Of a stretch of DNA of 64,000 nt, positions 1 to 9,227 are shown piece by piece. Every line of letters starts with the position of its first letter. Positions within the stretch are counted from its first letter, which is position 1. Source of the DNA: Shouchella rhizosphaerae (lineage in GTDB: Bacteria > Bacillota > Bacilli > Bacillales > Bacillaceae_D); NCBI RefSeq assembly GCF_900142675.1, contig NZ_FRBS01000004.1:164380-228379 (forward strand), in the 5' to 3' direction. Below the pieces are notes generated by a model that saw only the letters and a program-made list of their open reading frames with translations, ran no database searches and was not told the origin of the DNA. The position numbers and the translations under genes are program-made.

Positions 1-1760
1 TGAATCGTATACCGAAGTGTGTCGCCCACTTCTGGGTTGTCCTCATCGGTATTGCCGTCTGCTTTTTCAAGCAGTGCTGCCGATTTTTCTGATTCAAGCT
101 TTGGCTCTTTCGGATCGACATCAATTTCCGTTCCTGGCTCATCTGGCTCGTCAATATTTGGTACTTCAACGAGTGCGACGTTTTCGATCGTCTCGCCTAC
201 ATAACCAGAGTCGATCGTTGCTTCAAACGTAACCGTGCGCCATTCGGTGTCTGTGACTTCGCCGAACTCAGCCGTTACCGTGCCGTTTTCAAAACTGCCT
301 GTGCCACCATGGCTGACTTCCAAGCTGCCTTCGACAAACGTTAGCCCTTCTGGAAGTTGGTCCGTGATGATGAGGTTTTCAAACAAGCTATCAGAGACTG
401 TGTTCCGTGCTTCAATCGTGTACACAACCGTGTCGCCGACTTCATAGCCGTCTTTGCTTTCGTCTGCGTTTGTGGCTGATTTTCTTGACTCAAGCTTTGG
501 CTCACGTGGGTAGATTTTGACTTCTTCTTGCGGACGATCTGGCTCGTCCAAATTGTCGCCATCGACAACGGCTGTATTCTCAATGTCTTCCCCTGCTTGA
601 CCTGGCAATACGACCACATCAAATTCAAGGGTATGCCATTCTGTATCTTCGACATTGCCGAACTGGCCTACCACTGTGCCATCGACATAGTGACCTTGAT
701 CGTCATCTTCCTCATCAGTGACCGCTTCGCCATTGACTTTCAGCGTGCCCGGTACGTATTCCAAGCCTTCTGGAATCACGTCAGAGATGGTGAGGTTTTC
801 GATCAAGCTATCTTCGATCGTGTTACGTGTTTGAATCGTATACCGAAGTGTGTCGCCCACTTCTGGGTTGTCCTCATCGGTATTGCCTTCTGCCTTTTCA
901 ATTAGGCTTGCAGCTTTCTCAGACTCTAACACTGGCTCTTTTGGATCGACATCAATTTCTGTTTCTGGCTCGTCTGGCTCGTCAATATTTGGCACTTCGA
1001 CGACGGCAACGTTTTTAATCGTCTCGCCTGAATAGCCTGTGTCAATCGTTGCTTCAAACGTAACTGTGCGCCATTCGGTGTCTGCGACTTCACCGAAGTC
1101 TGCTGTTACGGTACCGTCTTCAAAGCTTCCTGTGCCACCATGGCTGACTTCCAAACTGCCTTCCACAAACGTTAGCCCTTCTGGAAGGACATCTGTGATG
1201 GTAAGGTTTTCAAGCAAGCTATCAGAGACCGTGTTGCGGGATTCAATCGTGTATACAACTGTATCGCCGACTTCATAGCGCTCTTTGTTTTCATCCGCAT
1301 TTTGTGCAGATTTTCTTGACTCTAGCTTTGGCTCACGTGGGTAGATTTTGACTTCTTCACGTGGCTCATCTGGCTCATCGAGATTATCGCCATCAACGAC
1401 CGCGACGTTTTCGATGTCCTTGCCAGCTTGACCTTCGCCAACGATGACTTGGAATTCAAGCGTTTGCCACTCGGTGTTCGTTACGTCACGGAAGGAACCA
1501 AACGCTTCGCCACCAACGTAATGGCCTTCGTCGTCATCTTCTTCATCGGTAACCGCTTCTCCGTTCACTTTCAGCGTTCCTGGTACATACTCTAGTCCTT
1601 CTGGAATCACGTCGAAAATGACAAAGTTTTCAACAATGCTTCCTTCAAGTGTATTACGGGCCTGAATTGTGTACAGAAGCGTATCGCCGACTTCTGGGTT
1701 GTCAGCATCGGTGTTGCCATCTGCTTTTTCGAGCAGTGTTGCATTTTTCTCTGATTCGAT
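1..1760 (-). repeat. 831-bp coding super-repeat (two alternating DUF11-like modules)
   Basis: The same sequence recurs at exact spacing: the string beginning tgaatcgtataccgaagtgt at 1 is repeated at 832, with a diverged copy at 1663. The period of 831 bases is 277 codons, so the frame is kept. Each period holds module A (LLEKADGNTDxDNPEVGDTL) and module B (ESRKSAxNADExKxxYEVGDTVVYTI). At least two full periods are present and the array continues beyond the left edge. The copies at 1 and 832 are nearly identical over long stretches, whereas the 1663 copy is more diverged, which suggests recent duplication or gene conversion. Confidence 0.85.
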
Positions 1761-3566
1761 TACTGGTTTTTGATACACAATCGGTGTTTCCACTTCATTG
1801 GTATCAATTGTTTCATCCTCACCCAGCAGTAAGTTTTTGTAGCCAATATTTGCTTGGTTGACGACAACGTCATTGGCATGGCTGGCGAGTGTTTTGACCT
1901 TAAATTGGACGGTGATGCCGTCTGGCAATTCCGTTGTATTCGCTAAATTACCAAGATTAATAACGATTTTGTCACCATCAAAATGGCCACCATCCTCATC
2001 ATTATCGTCAGTCAAGTCGCCCGCATTTGGACCATTAACAATTTTCATCGAGCCAGGGACATATTCCGTGCCTTCTGGAATCGCATCTTCAATGACGGTA
2101 TTTCCAGCAATGTCGCCACCGCCATTTTTAACCGTTACTTCATAGGTTAGCTCATCGCCAACACCGACTTCTCCTTCTGGAGAAACGGATTTTTCAGCAT
2201 CGACACACGGTTCTGTACCTAGGAAAACATTATCAATGTAATTACCGAAAGCCAACTGTCCAGTAGCTGTACTAATGGCTTTAAATCCAAAACGCGTCAC
2301 TGTTTGGCCTGCTGGAACCGTATAACTTCCTGAATACGTTTCCCATACAGTCCCAGTTGAAAATCTCTCTATTTCTGGCGTGGTGTTGAATGGATCGGCC
2401 GTAACCGGTCCAATATTCACACTCATCGTATCCACACCAGCCCACCCTCGGTGATCTAAGCGCCAATAAATGGTCTGCCCTGGTACAGTCGGCAATTCTT
2501 GATACAACATACTATGTGTATCAGCATTTAACTCTGCAAATCTACTCGTAAGATTTTCCCGATTCGGAGTATTTGGAGGTATCGTGCTCGGCCGGGCTGG
2601 GTCCATGATTTGAATGATCCCTCTTGGTGTACGGGCGACATCAGTCGTTTCCCACCCTGGAACAGTGTCTGCGTAGTAATAACCGCCGCCTGCTATTGGG
2701 ATATCAAAGTTACCAGGTCCCTCCGGCAAATCAAACTCACCATTCACCAACGCTACACGGTTCGCACATCCATCAATATCTAGTTTTTCAATTATTTCAT
2801 TATTATTCGCTTCGACACCTGTCGCCTCTTCAGCAGCCTCTTCGCCAGCAGCTTCTTCCTCTGTGGCTTGCTCTTCTACTGAAGTTTGCGCTTCTTCCGA
2901 AACTTTTTCCTCTTCTGAAACTTGTTCCTCTTCCGAAGACTCTTCACCAACGTTTTCCTCTTCTTGCTGGGCTTCTTCTTCAGTAGTCTCTTCTTCCGCA
3001 GGGGCTTCAGCATCAGCTAAAAGCGCGACTGTTACGGGTTCTGCTTTCTCGGCTAATTCGCCGTTGATGAATGCTTCTGCCACATGTTCGATTTCTGTGC
3101 CTGCTTCTACTTCATCTTGAAAAGCAGCGGTAATCTTCAGAGTGACATGTTGGCCAGCGACTGTGTCCAGTTGTTCTGGCGTAAGCTCAAGACTGACATC
3201 TTGTTCTTCTACAGTTGCCTCCAAATCGCTTTCTTCTTCATTCACAACGACTTCCACATTCTCAATCGCTAGTTGTTTATTGACTTGATTAAGAATCGTT
3301 AACGTTCCCTCATTCGATCCGCTTTCTGGGATCAACGCATCGACATTGAACGTAAAGGTGGCGCCTTTTTCAACTTCCTTGCGCTCTTCCCCATCGACAT
3401 CTTGTTTGAGTTCAAGATCAGAAAGGGAAGGCGTTTCATTCGCTTGCGCATATTGCGCCGAGTAAGGAAGGAAGTTGCTAAGCGAAAGCAAGAAAACCAT
3501 CGTAACAATGACGAGTTTTCTTAATTCCAGAAGTCTTCTCCTGGTCAATAGTTTTTTCGATTGCAA
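1..3566 (-). CDS. large DUF11-repeat cell-wall surface protein, 3' end cut by window edge
   Basis: Open on the minus strand from a TTG at 3566 to the window edge (~1188 codons) with no stop. A GAAGGTG ribosome site lies about 8 bases upstream and no ATG or GTG is available before an upstream stop. Residues 1-42 form a signal peptide (basic start, hydrophobic core, ending near AQA). Then come a ~110-residue domain, a Glu/Ser-rich linker at about 165-245, a ~190-residue domain beginning with VNGEFDLPEGPG that resembles the jelly-roll domains of other Bacillus surface proteins, and DUF11-like modules with the signature VGDxLxYTIxxRN ... VIPEGLEYVPGTL. The modules alternate between two types with a period of 831 bases. 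The protein is probably wall-anchored, because a sortase gene lies just upstream; the LPXTG signal would be outside the window. Function is likely adhesion or stalk formation; this is inference. Confidence 0.88.
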   Translation of the reverse strand, partial: MQSKKLLTRRRLLELRKLVIVTMVFLLSLSNFLPYSAQYAQANETPSLSDLELKQDVDGEERKEVEKGATFTFNVDALIPESGSNEGTLTILNQVNKQLAIENVEVVVNEEESDLEATVEEQDVSLELTPEQLDTVAGQHVTLKITAAFQDEVEAGTEIEHVAEAFINGELAEKAEPVTVALLADAEAPAEEETTEEEAQQEEENVGEESSEEEQVSEEEKVSEEAQTSVEEQATEEEAAGEEAAEEATGVEANNNEIIEKLDIDGCANRVALVNGEFDLPEGPGNFDIPIAGGGYYYADTVPGWETTDVARTPRGIIQIMDPARPSTIPPNTPNRENLTSRFAELNADTHSMLYQELPTVPGQTIYWRLDHRGWAGVDTMSVNIGPVTADPFNTTPEIERFSTGTVWETYSGSYTVPAGQTVTRFGFKAISTATGQLAFGNYIDNVFLGTEPCVDAEKSVSPEGEVGVGDELTYEVTVKNGGGDIAGNTVIEDAIPEGTEYVPGSMKIVNGPNAGDLTDDNDEDGGHFDGDKIVINLGNLANTTELPDGITVQFKVKTLASHANDVVVNQANIGYKNLLLGEDETIDTNEVETPIVYQKPVIESEKNATLLEKADGNTDADNPEVGDTLLYTIQARNTLEGSIVENFVIFDVIPEGLEYVPGTLKVNGEAVTDEEDDDEGHYVGGEAFGSFRDVTNTEWQTLEFQVIVGEGQAGKDIENVAVVDGDNLDEPDEPREEVKIYPREPKLESRKSAQNADENKERYEVGDTVVYTIESRNTVSDSLLENLTITDVLPEGLTFVEGSLEVSHGGTGSFEDGTVTADFGEVADTEWRTVTFEATIDTGYSGETIKNVAVVEVPNIDEPDEPETEIDVDPKEPVLESEKAASLIEKAEGNTDEDNPEVGDTLRYTIQTRNTIEDSLIENLTISDVIPEGLEYVPGTLKVNGEAVTDEEDDDQGHYVDGTVVGQFGNVEDTEWHTLEFDVVVLPGQAGEDIENTAVVDGDNLDEPDRPQEEVKIYPREPKLESRKSATNADESKDGYEVGDTVVYTIEARNTVSDSLFENLIITDQLPEGLTFVEGSLEVSHGGTGSFENGTVTAEFGEVTDTEWRTVTFEATIDSGYVGETIENVALVEVPNIDEPDEPGTEIDVDPKEPKLESEKSAALLEKADGNTDEDNPEVGDTLRYTI

Positions 3567-3679
3567 CGTATTCGCACCTTCTTTTTTTAGTCTTCTAACA
3601 CCTTCTTTTTCTGAAAATTTATTTGGTCACCATGGCCATCACCCCCTTAAAAGGATGTGTTTGCTGGTACGATGTTTGA

Positions 3680-4240
3680 TCAGGCTTCATCCTCCAGTGG
3701 ATATGCATAAATGACAAACCGTTCTGGAGCGTTGCCAATAAAGTGGAATGGGTAGCAGGTGCTGACCACTAGGACTTCTTCTCCCATTTTGCGGATCACC
3801 GACGTATCGTCTTCTGGCACGATTTCGGTATAAGCGATTTCATAGGTAAACGTTCCATAAGGCATTTCAACAATGAGTGCGTCTCCTATTTCTAATTGAT
3901 CGAAATTGCGGAAAACGGTATCGCGATGTCCCGACAAAACAATTTGTTCATCCTGCCCAGGTAAAGCGGTCTCAGGCAAGTGGCCAACGCCAGCATCCAA
4001 TGAATCAGGATCAGCCCCTTCAACGATGGGAAGCGTTCTTTCAAGCTTTGGAATCTCCAATGTCGCAAACGCCTCGCCTTGTTTAGCGGAAAAACCTTCT
4101 GACGACGCTTTTTCGCCAATCCGCGCCTGTGCTTCCGTCAATGACTGTTGTTCAGCTTTGTGTTGGCTGTATAACTCGAAAGCGAACCACCCTAGAAAAA
4201 TGAGGCCTGCCAGAAGAAATAAGGAACCCAGTTTTCGCAT
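3680..4240 (-). CDS. class D sortase
   Basis: The 186-residue protein has one N-terminal membrane anchor (about residues 5-24) and a sortase domain. The catalytic triad is readable: His105 in SGHRDTVF, Cys162 in VVSTCYPF and Arg174 in APERFVIYA. Sortases cut LPXTG-type signals and join the protein to peptidoglycan; the compact form and the STCYPF context fit the class D group of Gram-positive spore formers. A GGAGGG ribosome site precedes the ATG. The gene is followed at 114 bases by the large surface protein on the same strand, so that protein is the likely dedicated substrate. Confidence 0.9.
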   Translation of the reverse strand: MRKLGSLFLLAGLIFLGWFAFELYSQHKAEQQSLTEAQARIGEKASSEGFSAKQGEAFATLEIPKLERTLPIVEGADPDSLDAGVGHLPETALPGQDEQIVLSGHRDTVFRNFDQLEIGDALIVEMPYGTFTYEIAYTEIVPEDDTSVIRKMGEEVLVVSTCYPFHFIGNAPERFVIYAYPLEDEA

Positions 4241-5087
4241 ATATGGCCCTCCAATTTTTTTATCCTAATTGCAACTAATAATAATAAAAATAATAAAGCA
4301 ATTGTTTTATTTAGATAAAATGGGTAAAAAAAGGTGACATCTATAAATATATCAATCTATTTTTTAATTTAATTCGGTTATAGAAGCAAGTCAAGAGTTC
4401 TGAACAATCAAACAACTATAGCCTCTTTTAATTACGTTCGCATGGATTATTTGGATATTTATACCAATTACCAGGTATTATTAACTGATTTTTTATGCCT
4501 ATTTTTTTGTCATTATTCATCTATCTTCGTTTGTTCATAAAAACTATAAATCTACTACAACTGAAATGATTTTAGGCTACATATCAGTGGTTCTTGGTTT
4601 GGCAATTAACCGCTTTAACGGCTTGAAGAGAGTAGGATTTTTTTCCTTCATGTTATCTATTTTTTCCCAACTACCCTTCGCAAGTGCAGAAATTTTGTCA
4701 TAGGACTAATAGGATTTTAAGTGAAAGAACAAGAATAAGCTGATAAAGAAATCGCCCTCCAATCAATATACGAATGGAAAAACGCTGTATTCGGGACATT
4801 CGATAGAAAAATGAATGGGTCGATGTATGTAATTGCCGATTAAATTCGTTCACCAAACCAATTCACAAGACTTGCAGCACATATGCAAGATTTTTGTTAT
4901 GAGTGACTTAGACCGATGTATAGGCATCATCACTACTAGCACCATAACCGCTGCTCAGCATCATTTTTGTTAAACGGAGAATCAGGATTAAGCCCGGCAT
5001 AGACTTAGCGTCTTTTCTGCGTTTCTACGTCTCTGCCAGCTTGATTGATAAATGAGAGGCTATACTCTTAAAAAAATGGGGGATTTC
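4241..5087. other. AT-rich intergenic stretch without a confident gene
   Basis: Apart from the sortase promoter, nothing here is convincing. A 45-codon frame starts at the ATG near 4566 (MILGYISVVLGLAINR..., hydrophobic) and is open about 23 codons further upstream, but it lacks a ribosome site. A second stop-bounded piece around 4740-4842 reads EIALQSIYEWKNAVFGTF... without a start. These could be remnants of decayed genes; I do not recognise them. Confidence 0.4.
4366..4394 (-). promoter_or_regulatory. candidate sigma-A promoter for sortase/surface-protein genes
   Basis: Reading the minus strand, TTGACT (-35, 4394-4389) is followed by a 17-base spacer and TAAATT (-10, 4371-4366). It lies about 120 bases upstream of the sortase ATG. 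The match is fair and position-based; no start-site data exist. Confidence 0.45.
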
Positions 5088-5294
5088 ATGAAAACATTGT
5101 CGGACAACATTTTAATTGAGGCGTGTAAAAATGCAATCAAGCTTAACCTTGATCCAGACTTTATTCATCTTTTACTCAAGGAATGTCAACGTCGAAACAT
5201 TTCCATTTCACACCACTTGAATGGCAACGACCGTCAAGTACTAGATAAAACATGGAGTGAAAAGGAAGAGGATTCTACATATGAACGTTTTTAA
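5088..5294 (+). CDS. sda: Sda-like sporulation histidine kinase inhibitor, C-terminally extended
   Basis: The 68-residue product starts at the ATG at 5088, after a GGGGG ribosome site; an upstream in-frame ATG at 5052 has no such site. The first ~45 residues (MKTLSDNILIEACKNAIKLN... then DPDFIHLLLKECQRRNI) follow the pattern of Bacillus Sda (short, LSDELLIES...NRDFIELIENEIKRR), a helical hairpin that binds KinA-type sensor kinases and blocks the sporulation phosphorelay when replication is disturbed. Known Sda proteins are about 46 residues; this one carries some 24 more polar residues (NGNDRQVLDKTWSEKEEDS). I see no DnaA boxes immediately upstream. The identification is by remembered pattern and is fairly confident for the core. 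Confidence 0.72.
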   Translation: MKTLSDNILIEACKNAIKLNLDPDFIHLLLKECQRRNISISHHLNGNDRQVLDKTWSEKEEDSTYERF

Positions 5295-5466
5295 TCAATA
5301 GACAAGTCTATTCCGATTGACTCTTAAGTATAGACTGGCGATGCTTCCATGTTCTGAAATTAAAATAGATCATGATCACTGGAAAAAATTCGTTATAAAA
5401 TTTGTATCAATGTTATATACATATTCATGAAAGTTGTAACAACCTAAATGTTTTAAGGAGGACTGT

Positions 5467-6252
5467 ATGGTTAAAGAAAAATGGATGAAATGTTGTCGCG
5501 CCGTCTTGTTACAAACAGTCGTGTTTGGGTTGCTTGCTTTTGCAGGAGTCCAAGTTGCTTCCGCTCATGGGTACATTGAAAGTCCTAGCTCCCGTGGGCT
5601 CCTTTGCCAGCAAGGGATCAATCAGGATTGTGGAGCGATTGTTTGGGAACCACAAAGCTTGGAAGCGCCAAAAGGATTTCCAGGGCAGAGCGTTCCAGAT
5701 GGCCAAATTGCCTCAGCAGGTGGCTTGTTCCCAAAACTGGATGAGCAAAGCTCAACTCGTTGGTCAAAAGTGCCGCTTACAAGTGGGACACATACATTTA
5801 CTTGGCACTTAACAGCCATGCATTCGACAGCAAAGTGGCATTATTACATCACAAAACCAGACTGGAACCCCAATCAGCCATTAACTCGTGATCAATTTGT
5901 ACTTATTCCCTTTTATGAGAGACATGACAATGGGGCGAGACCAGGTGAGAAGGTCACTCACGAAGTAACGATTCCTGAGCGTACAGGATACCATGTGATT
6001 TTAGGTGTCTGGGATGTAGCAGATACAGCCAATGCGTTTTACAATGTGATTGACGTACATTTTGGTCCTAACGATGGCACTTCGCCTGGCGAACCAAGCC
6101 CCCCTGACCCTGCGCCGGCCTATCCAGAGTGGAATGCAGGTACTGTTTATCTCGGTGGTGATCGCGTCACCTACGAAGGCCGTGCCTATGAAGCAAGATG
6201 GTGGACCCAAGGTGAAAGGCCAGGGACTGCCGAAGTATGGCGCCCCCTTTAA
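5467..6252 (+). CDS. secreted AA10 lytic polysaccharide monooxygenase with C-terminal CBM5/12-like module
   Basis: The 261-residue protein follows an AAGGAGG ribosome site. Residues 1-33 are a signal peptide cut after ASA, exposing His34 (HGYIESP) as the N-terminal copper ligand. The catalytic domain (34-200) carries the second histidine His119 in AMHSTAKWHYYITKP and the family pattern VWDVADTANAFYNVIDV, with Phe191 at the axial position. Residues 201-220 are a Pro-rich linker and 221-261 a short chitin/cellulose-binding module (PEWNAGTVYLGGDRVTYEG ... WWTQGERPG). The enzyme oxidatively cuts crystalline chitin or cellulose outside the cell. It stands alone between the sda homologue and the convergent glucitol operon. 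Confidence 0.93.
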   Translation: MVKEKWMKCCRAVLLQTVVFGLLAFAGVQVASAHGYIESPSSRGLLCQQGINQDCGAIVWEPQSLEAPKGFPGQSVPDGQIASAGGLFPKLDEQSSTRWSKVPLTSGTHTFTWHLTAMHSTAKWHYYITKPDWNPNQPLTRDQFVLIPFYERHDNGARPGEKVTHEVTIPERTGYHVILGVWDVADTANAFYNVIDVHFGPNDGTSPGEPSPPDPAPAYPEWNAGTVYLGGDRVTYEGRAYEARWWTQGERPGTAEVWRPL

Positions 6253-6362
6253 CCGCACAGGAAATGATCTTTGGAAGAAAAATGGGACTACTAGTGAATA
6301 AAAATCTGCTGTATTTGAGTAAATAGGTGGTTGTAGTGATTTTAATCTGTCTTTAAAACAAC

Positions 6363-6406
6363 ATCCCCCTCCTTGTTTGGCCACATGCCAAAGCAAAGAG
6401 GGGGAT
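6363..6406. terminator. shared terminator between the LPMO gene and the glucitol operon
   Basis: Inverted repeat with outer arms ATCCCCCTC/GAGGGGGAT and inner arms TTTGGC/GCCAAA around CACAT. It lies between convergent genes, 110 bases after the LPMO stop and 10 bases after the srlD stop. Confidence 0.75.
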
Positions 6407-6416
6407 TCTAGTTAAC

Positions 6417-7199
6417 TTAAAACATCACTTGCCCGCCGGTAACGTTGATCGATTGACCAGTCATATAGGCGGCTTTGTCTGAACTATAGAAAACGACAGC
6501 ATTGGCAACATCTTCATACGTGCAGCCCCGCCTTAAGGGCACCTTGTCGATATAGACTTGTTCGACTTCGCTTTCTTTGATGCCAAGTTTTTTCGCATAG
6601 GAGGGGATTAGACTTTGGAACATCGGCGACGACAAAAGATTCCCTGGCATAATCGCATTGACACGGATGTTGTGCTCTGCTAAATCCAACGCCAAGCTTT
6701 GTGTGAGTCCAACACCGCCGAATTTGGAAGCGGAATAGGCAACATTGTGTTTGCTCCCGACTTTTCCTGACTTTGAATTAATTTGAATGATGTTGCCGCT
6801 GTTTTGTTTGATCATGATTTTGCTTGCTTCTCTAGCGCAGTAAAAATAGCCTGTCAAATTGACGTCTAGTGCCATTTGCCAATCTTTTGTCGGGAAATGA
6901 TCAATTTTGGCGCTGCGGGCCACGCCTGCGTTGTAGACGAGCAAATCAAGAGATCCGAACGTGTTGGCCGCCGTCTCCATGACATAAGCAACCTCGTCTT
7001 CTACCGTAGCGTCAAAGCCAATTCCAAGTGTTTTGCTTCCCGTTTGATTAGCAATCTTTTCGGCGACGGCTTCCGCCCTGCTCCCTTGCAGATCAGCGAC
7101 AACAACATGATAGCCTTCTTCTGCTAATCGCCAGCTAATATGTTCTCCTAAATTTTGGCCGCCCCCGGCGACAACAGCTGTTTTTTTTGTTTCTGCCAT
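6417..7199 (-). CDS. srlD: sorbitol-6-phosphate 2-dehydrogenase
   Basis: This is a 260-residue short-chain dehydrogenase: NAD-binding GGGQNLG near residue 12, NAG at 90-92, and the YxxxK pair Tyr155/Lys159 in YSASKFGG. Segments such as INSKSGKVGSKHN and the C-terminal TGQSINVTGGQVMF match the enterobacterial SrlD/GutD enzyme closely. It oxidises D-glucitol 6-phosphate to fructose 6-phosphate in the cytoplasm. It is the last gene of the glucitol operon, 19 bases after srlB, with a terminator right behind it. Confidence 0.95.
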   Translation of the reverse strand: MAETKKTAVVAGGGQNLGEHISWRLAEEGYHVVVADLQGSRAEAVAEKIANQTGSKTLGIGFDATVEDEVAYVMETAANTFGSLDLLVYNAGVARSAKIDHFPTKDWQMALDVNLTGYFYCAREASKIMIKQNSGNIIQINSKSGKVGSKHNVAYSASKFGGVGLTQSLALDLAEHNIRVNAIMPGNLLSSPMFQSLIPSYAKKLGIKESEVEQVYIDKVPLRRGCTYEDVANAVVFYSSDKAAYMTGQSINVTGGQVMF

Positions 7200-7218
7200 G
7201 ATATCTCCACTCCTTTAT

Positions 7219-7575
7219 TTATCTAGAAATTGTAATGGTGTCTCCTTCTTTTAGTAGTGGCAGCGACTTTGCTTCGAGTGACAAAGTCCCTGGCAATTCC
7301 GCTTCCTTCGCCCCATCGGCTTTTATCGTTATATGCCCGAGGGAGCGTAAATTTTTTTCAACCGCACTGCCAACGGCTGTAACCACAAACGCTTGTCCTG
7401 CTAAAATCGCCGTATCGCCTGGTTGGATCTTGTCTATTAATTGGTTTTCCTGATGAAGGACACAATACTCCGCTAACTCTTCTGGCGCATTGTTTTTAAA
7501 CAAGATCAGCATATTTTCTTCCAAAAAATCGCTAGCAAGAGCGCCTAACTTTGTCACAGTTGTTTTGTAAATCAT
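7219..7575 (-). CDS. srlB: PTS glucitol/sorbitol-specific EIIA component
   Basis: The 118-residue protein has the usual size of glucitol EIIA. The N-terminal MIYKTTVTKLGALA and the central NAPEELAEYCVLHQ, carrying the phospho-accepting histidine, followed by IQPGDTAILAGQAFVVTAVG, fit the family. It passes phosphate from HPr to the IIB domain of SrlE. It lies 88 bases after srlE in the operon. Confidence 0.93.
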   Translation of the reverse strand: MIYKTTVTKLGALASDFLEENMLILFKNNAPEELAEYCVLHQENQLIDKIQPGDTAILAGQAFVVTAVGSAVEKNLRSLGHITIKADGAKEAELPGTLSLEAKSLPLLKEGDTITISR

Positions 7576-7663
7576 CGTAAATTTCCACCTTTTCGCTTTA
7601 CTTTCCCTTTTACAAAAATAGTGATTGCTTGTTAAGCACGTTTTAGCGGTCTCCCACTATCTG

Positions 7664-8665
7664 TTATCCATCGTACATGCCGAAACTGGCTAGCCAAGCA
7701 ACAAAGACAGTTGGCGGGCCGGTTAAGAACCTTCCATACAGAACGGCAGGAACACCGACTTCGACCGTTTCAGGCTCTGCCTCAGCTAAGCCAAGCCCTA
7801 CAGGGACAAAGTCTGCAGCTGCTTGGGCATTAATCGCAAATAAAGCAGGCAACGCAAACTGGGGCGGAATGTTGCCTCTGCCAATTTCGACGCCGATTAG
7901 CGTGCCGATCACTTGGGCAATGACCGCTCCTGGTCCGAGAAAAGGAGACAGCAACGGAAAAGATACAATCGCTGATAAAATTAACAGTCCCCAAATCGTA
8001 CCGCCAAGTGGCTTTAAGACATTGGCGATGACATCGCCTACGCCAGAAGCTAAAATCAAGCCAATTAAGAGCGACACAAACGCCATAAACGGCAAGATTG
8101 TCTTTAAGACGGTATCAATCGCTTCACGGCCAGCTTGGTAAAACACATTGACGATGCCGCCCATCATTTTGCCAATCTTCGCCATTAAGTTGTCGTTTTG
8201 CTCGGTTATTTTTTTGCTTGTGTCATAGGTTGCTTGTTTTGTAGCGGCGCTTTCTTCGGTTGGTATGCTTTGTTCTTGTTGATGTCCCTCTTTGTCGACG
8301 ATCGTCAAATGGCTTGGTTTCACACCTGATACATAAATATCGGGGACGATGAATTTGGCCATTGGCCCGCTTTGGCCAGTCGGCATAATATTGATCGTCG
8401 GAATTCGTTTTTTTGGATACAGCCCGGCCCGAAGCGTTCCGCCACAGTCAATGACAACTGCTGCGATTTGTTCTTCTGGCACAGAAGTCGTAAACCCATT
8501 GACAAGCTCAGCCCCGCTAAGTTCCGACAACTTTGCAGCCACATCGGAAACAGGCCCGCCTGTAATGTTGACGATCTTATTTTTTTCAGGTGTTGGCGTA
8601 ATCTCAAGCGGTCCTCCAAATCCGCCTGTCCCTTTTACGACTCGAACGGTTTTAAAATCAGCCAT
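7664..8665 (-). CDS. srlE: PTS glucitol/sorbitol-specific EIIB/C component
   Basis: The 333-residue protein starts at the ATG at 8665 behind TAGGAGGTG; an in-frame GTG three codons upstream sits inside that ribosome site and is unlikely to be used. The N-terminal IIB half ([17 protein letters not shown], then [20 protein letters not shown] with the phospho-cysteine) is followed by a charged linker at about residues 125-160 and a membrane half with several helices (from [27 protein letters not shown] on). It imports and phosphorylates glucitol together with SrlA. Its start overlaps the end of srlA by 8 bases. Confidence 0.94.
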   Translation of the reverse strand: MADFKTVRVVKGTGGFGGPLEITPTPEKNKIVNITGGPVSDVAAKLSELSGAELVNGFTTSVPEEQIAAVVIDCGGTLRAGLYPKKRIPTINIMPTGQSGPMAKFIVPDIYVSGVKPSHLTIVDKEGHQQEQSIPTEESAATKQATYDTSKKITEQNDNLMAKIGKMMGGIVNVFYQAGREAIDTVLKTILPFMAFVSLLIGLILASGVGDVIANVLKPLGGTIWGLLILSAIVSFPLLSPFLGPGAVIAQVIGTLIGVEIGRGNIPPQFALPALFAINAQAAADFVPVGLGLAEAEPETVEVGVPAVLYGRFLTGPPTVFVAWLASFGMYDG

Positions 8666-9227
8666 TGCGAACACCTCCTAACGATTCGCTCATAGACGTT
8701 TTCAACTTGACTTTCTGCTGCTTTTCTACATACGCGACCATCCAATCGGTCACAAGCCCACGGAACATATTCATGACGACACCGACGAGAAAATACCGTA
8801 GCGCTAGCTCAGCGGTGGAGTGGCCTAATTGCGTAATCCCGGCAGCAACGCCAAGAAAGACAAATAGTTCGGCCGGGTTGACATGGGGAAACAACCCGTT
8901 CATCGAGTGGCAAGAATAGCTGGCTGACGCATAATAGCCAGGCTTGTACCGTTCTGGTAAAAAACGCCCTAATGACAACGTCATCGGATTGAGGAAGAAA
9001 AAAGTGCCAATAACAGGCAGGACTAAATACCGAGTAAAGATGTTTTTTGCTGATTTCATCGCCAATTTTTCAATTCGTTCTTGCCCGACAAATTGGACGA
9101 CCGCATTCATCGCGACAAGCAGCATAATTAAAAGTGGGACGATATCACCGACTAATCCAACAAATGTGGATGCTCCTTCTGCAAATAAACCGATAAAGCC
9201 TTCGGCCATTTTTACGAGCCAATCCAT
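8658..9227 (-). CDS. srlA: PTS glucitol/sorbitol-specific EIIC component
   Basis: The 189-residue membrane protein begins [18 protein letters not shown] and carries the conserved segment [18 protein letters not shown]. About four hydrophobic helices are visible. It forms the translocation channel with the C domain of SrlE. Its ATG directly follows the gutM coding sequence and its 3' end overlaps srlE, the standard gutM-A-E-B-D order of Gram-positive glucitol operons. Confidence 0.94.
   Translation of the reverse strand: MDWLVKMAEGFIGLFAEGASTFVGLVGDIVPLLIMLLVAMNAVVQFVGQERIEKLAMKSAKNIFTRYLVLPVIGTFFFLNPMTLSLGRFLPERYKPGYYASASYSCHSMNGLFPHVNPAELFVFLGVAAGITQLGHSTAELALRYFLVGVVMNMFRGLVTDWMVAYVEKQQKVKLKTSMSESLGGVRNG

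Noticed and set aside
3603-3660. Mini-frame MAMVTK with a GGGGG site upstream of the surface protein
   Set aside because: Only a handful of codons; no sign that it works as a leader peptide.
4560-4705. 45-codon hydrophobic frame starting near 4566
   Set aside because: No ribosome site or promoter and no family resemblance; kept only as a remark in the intergenic entry.
6001-6396. 131-codon minus-strand frame opposite the end of the LPMO gene
   Set aside because: Antisense to a convincing secreted enzyme and crossing the terminator region.
7677-8141. 154-codon plus-strand frame opposite srlE
   Set aside because: Mirror of the membrane half of srlE; no start signal.
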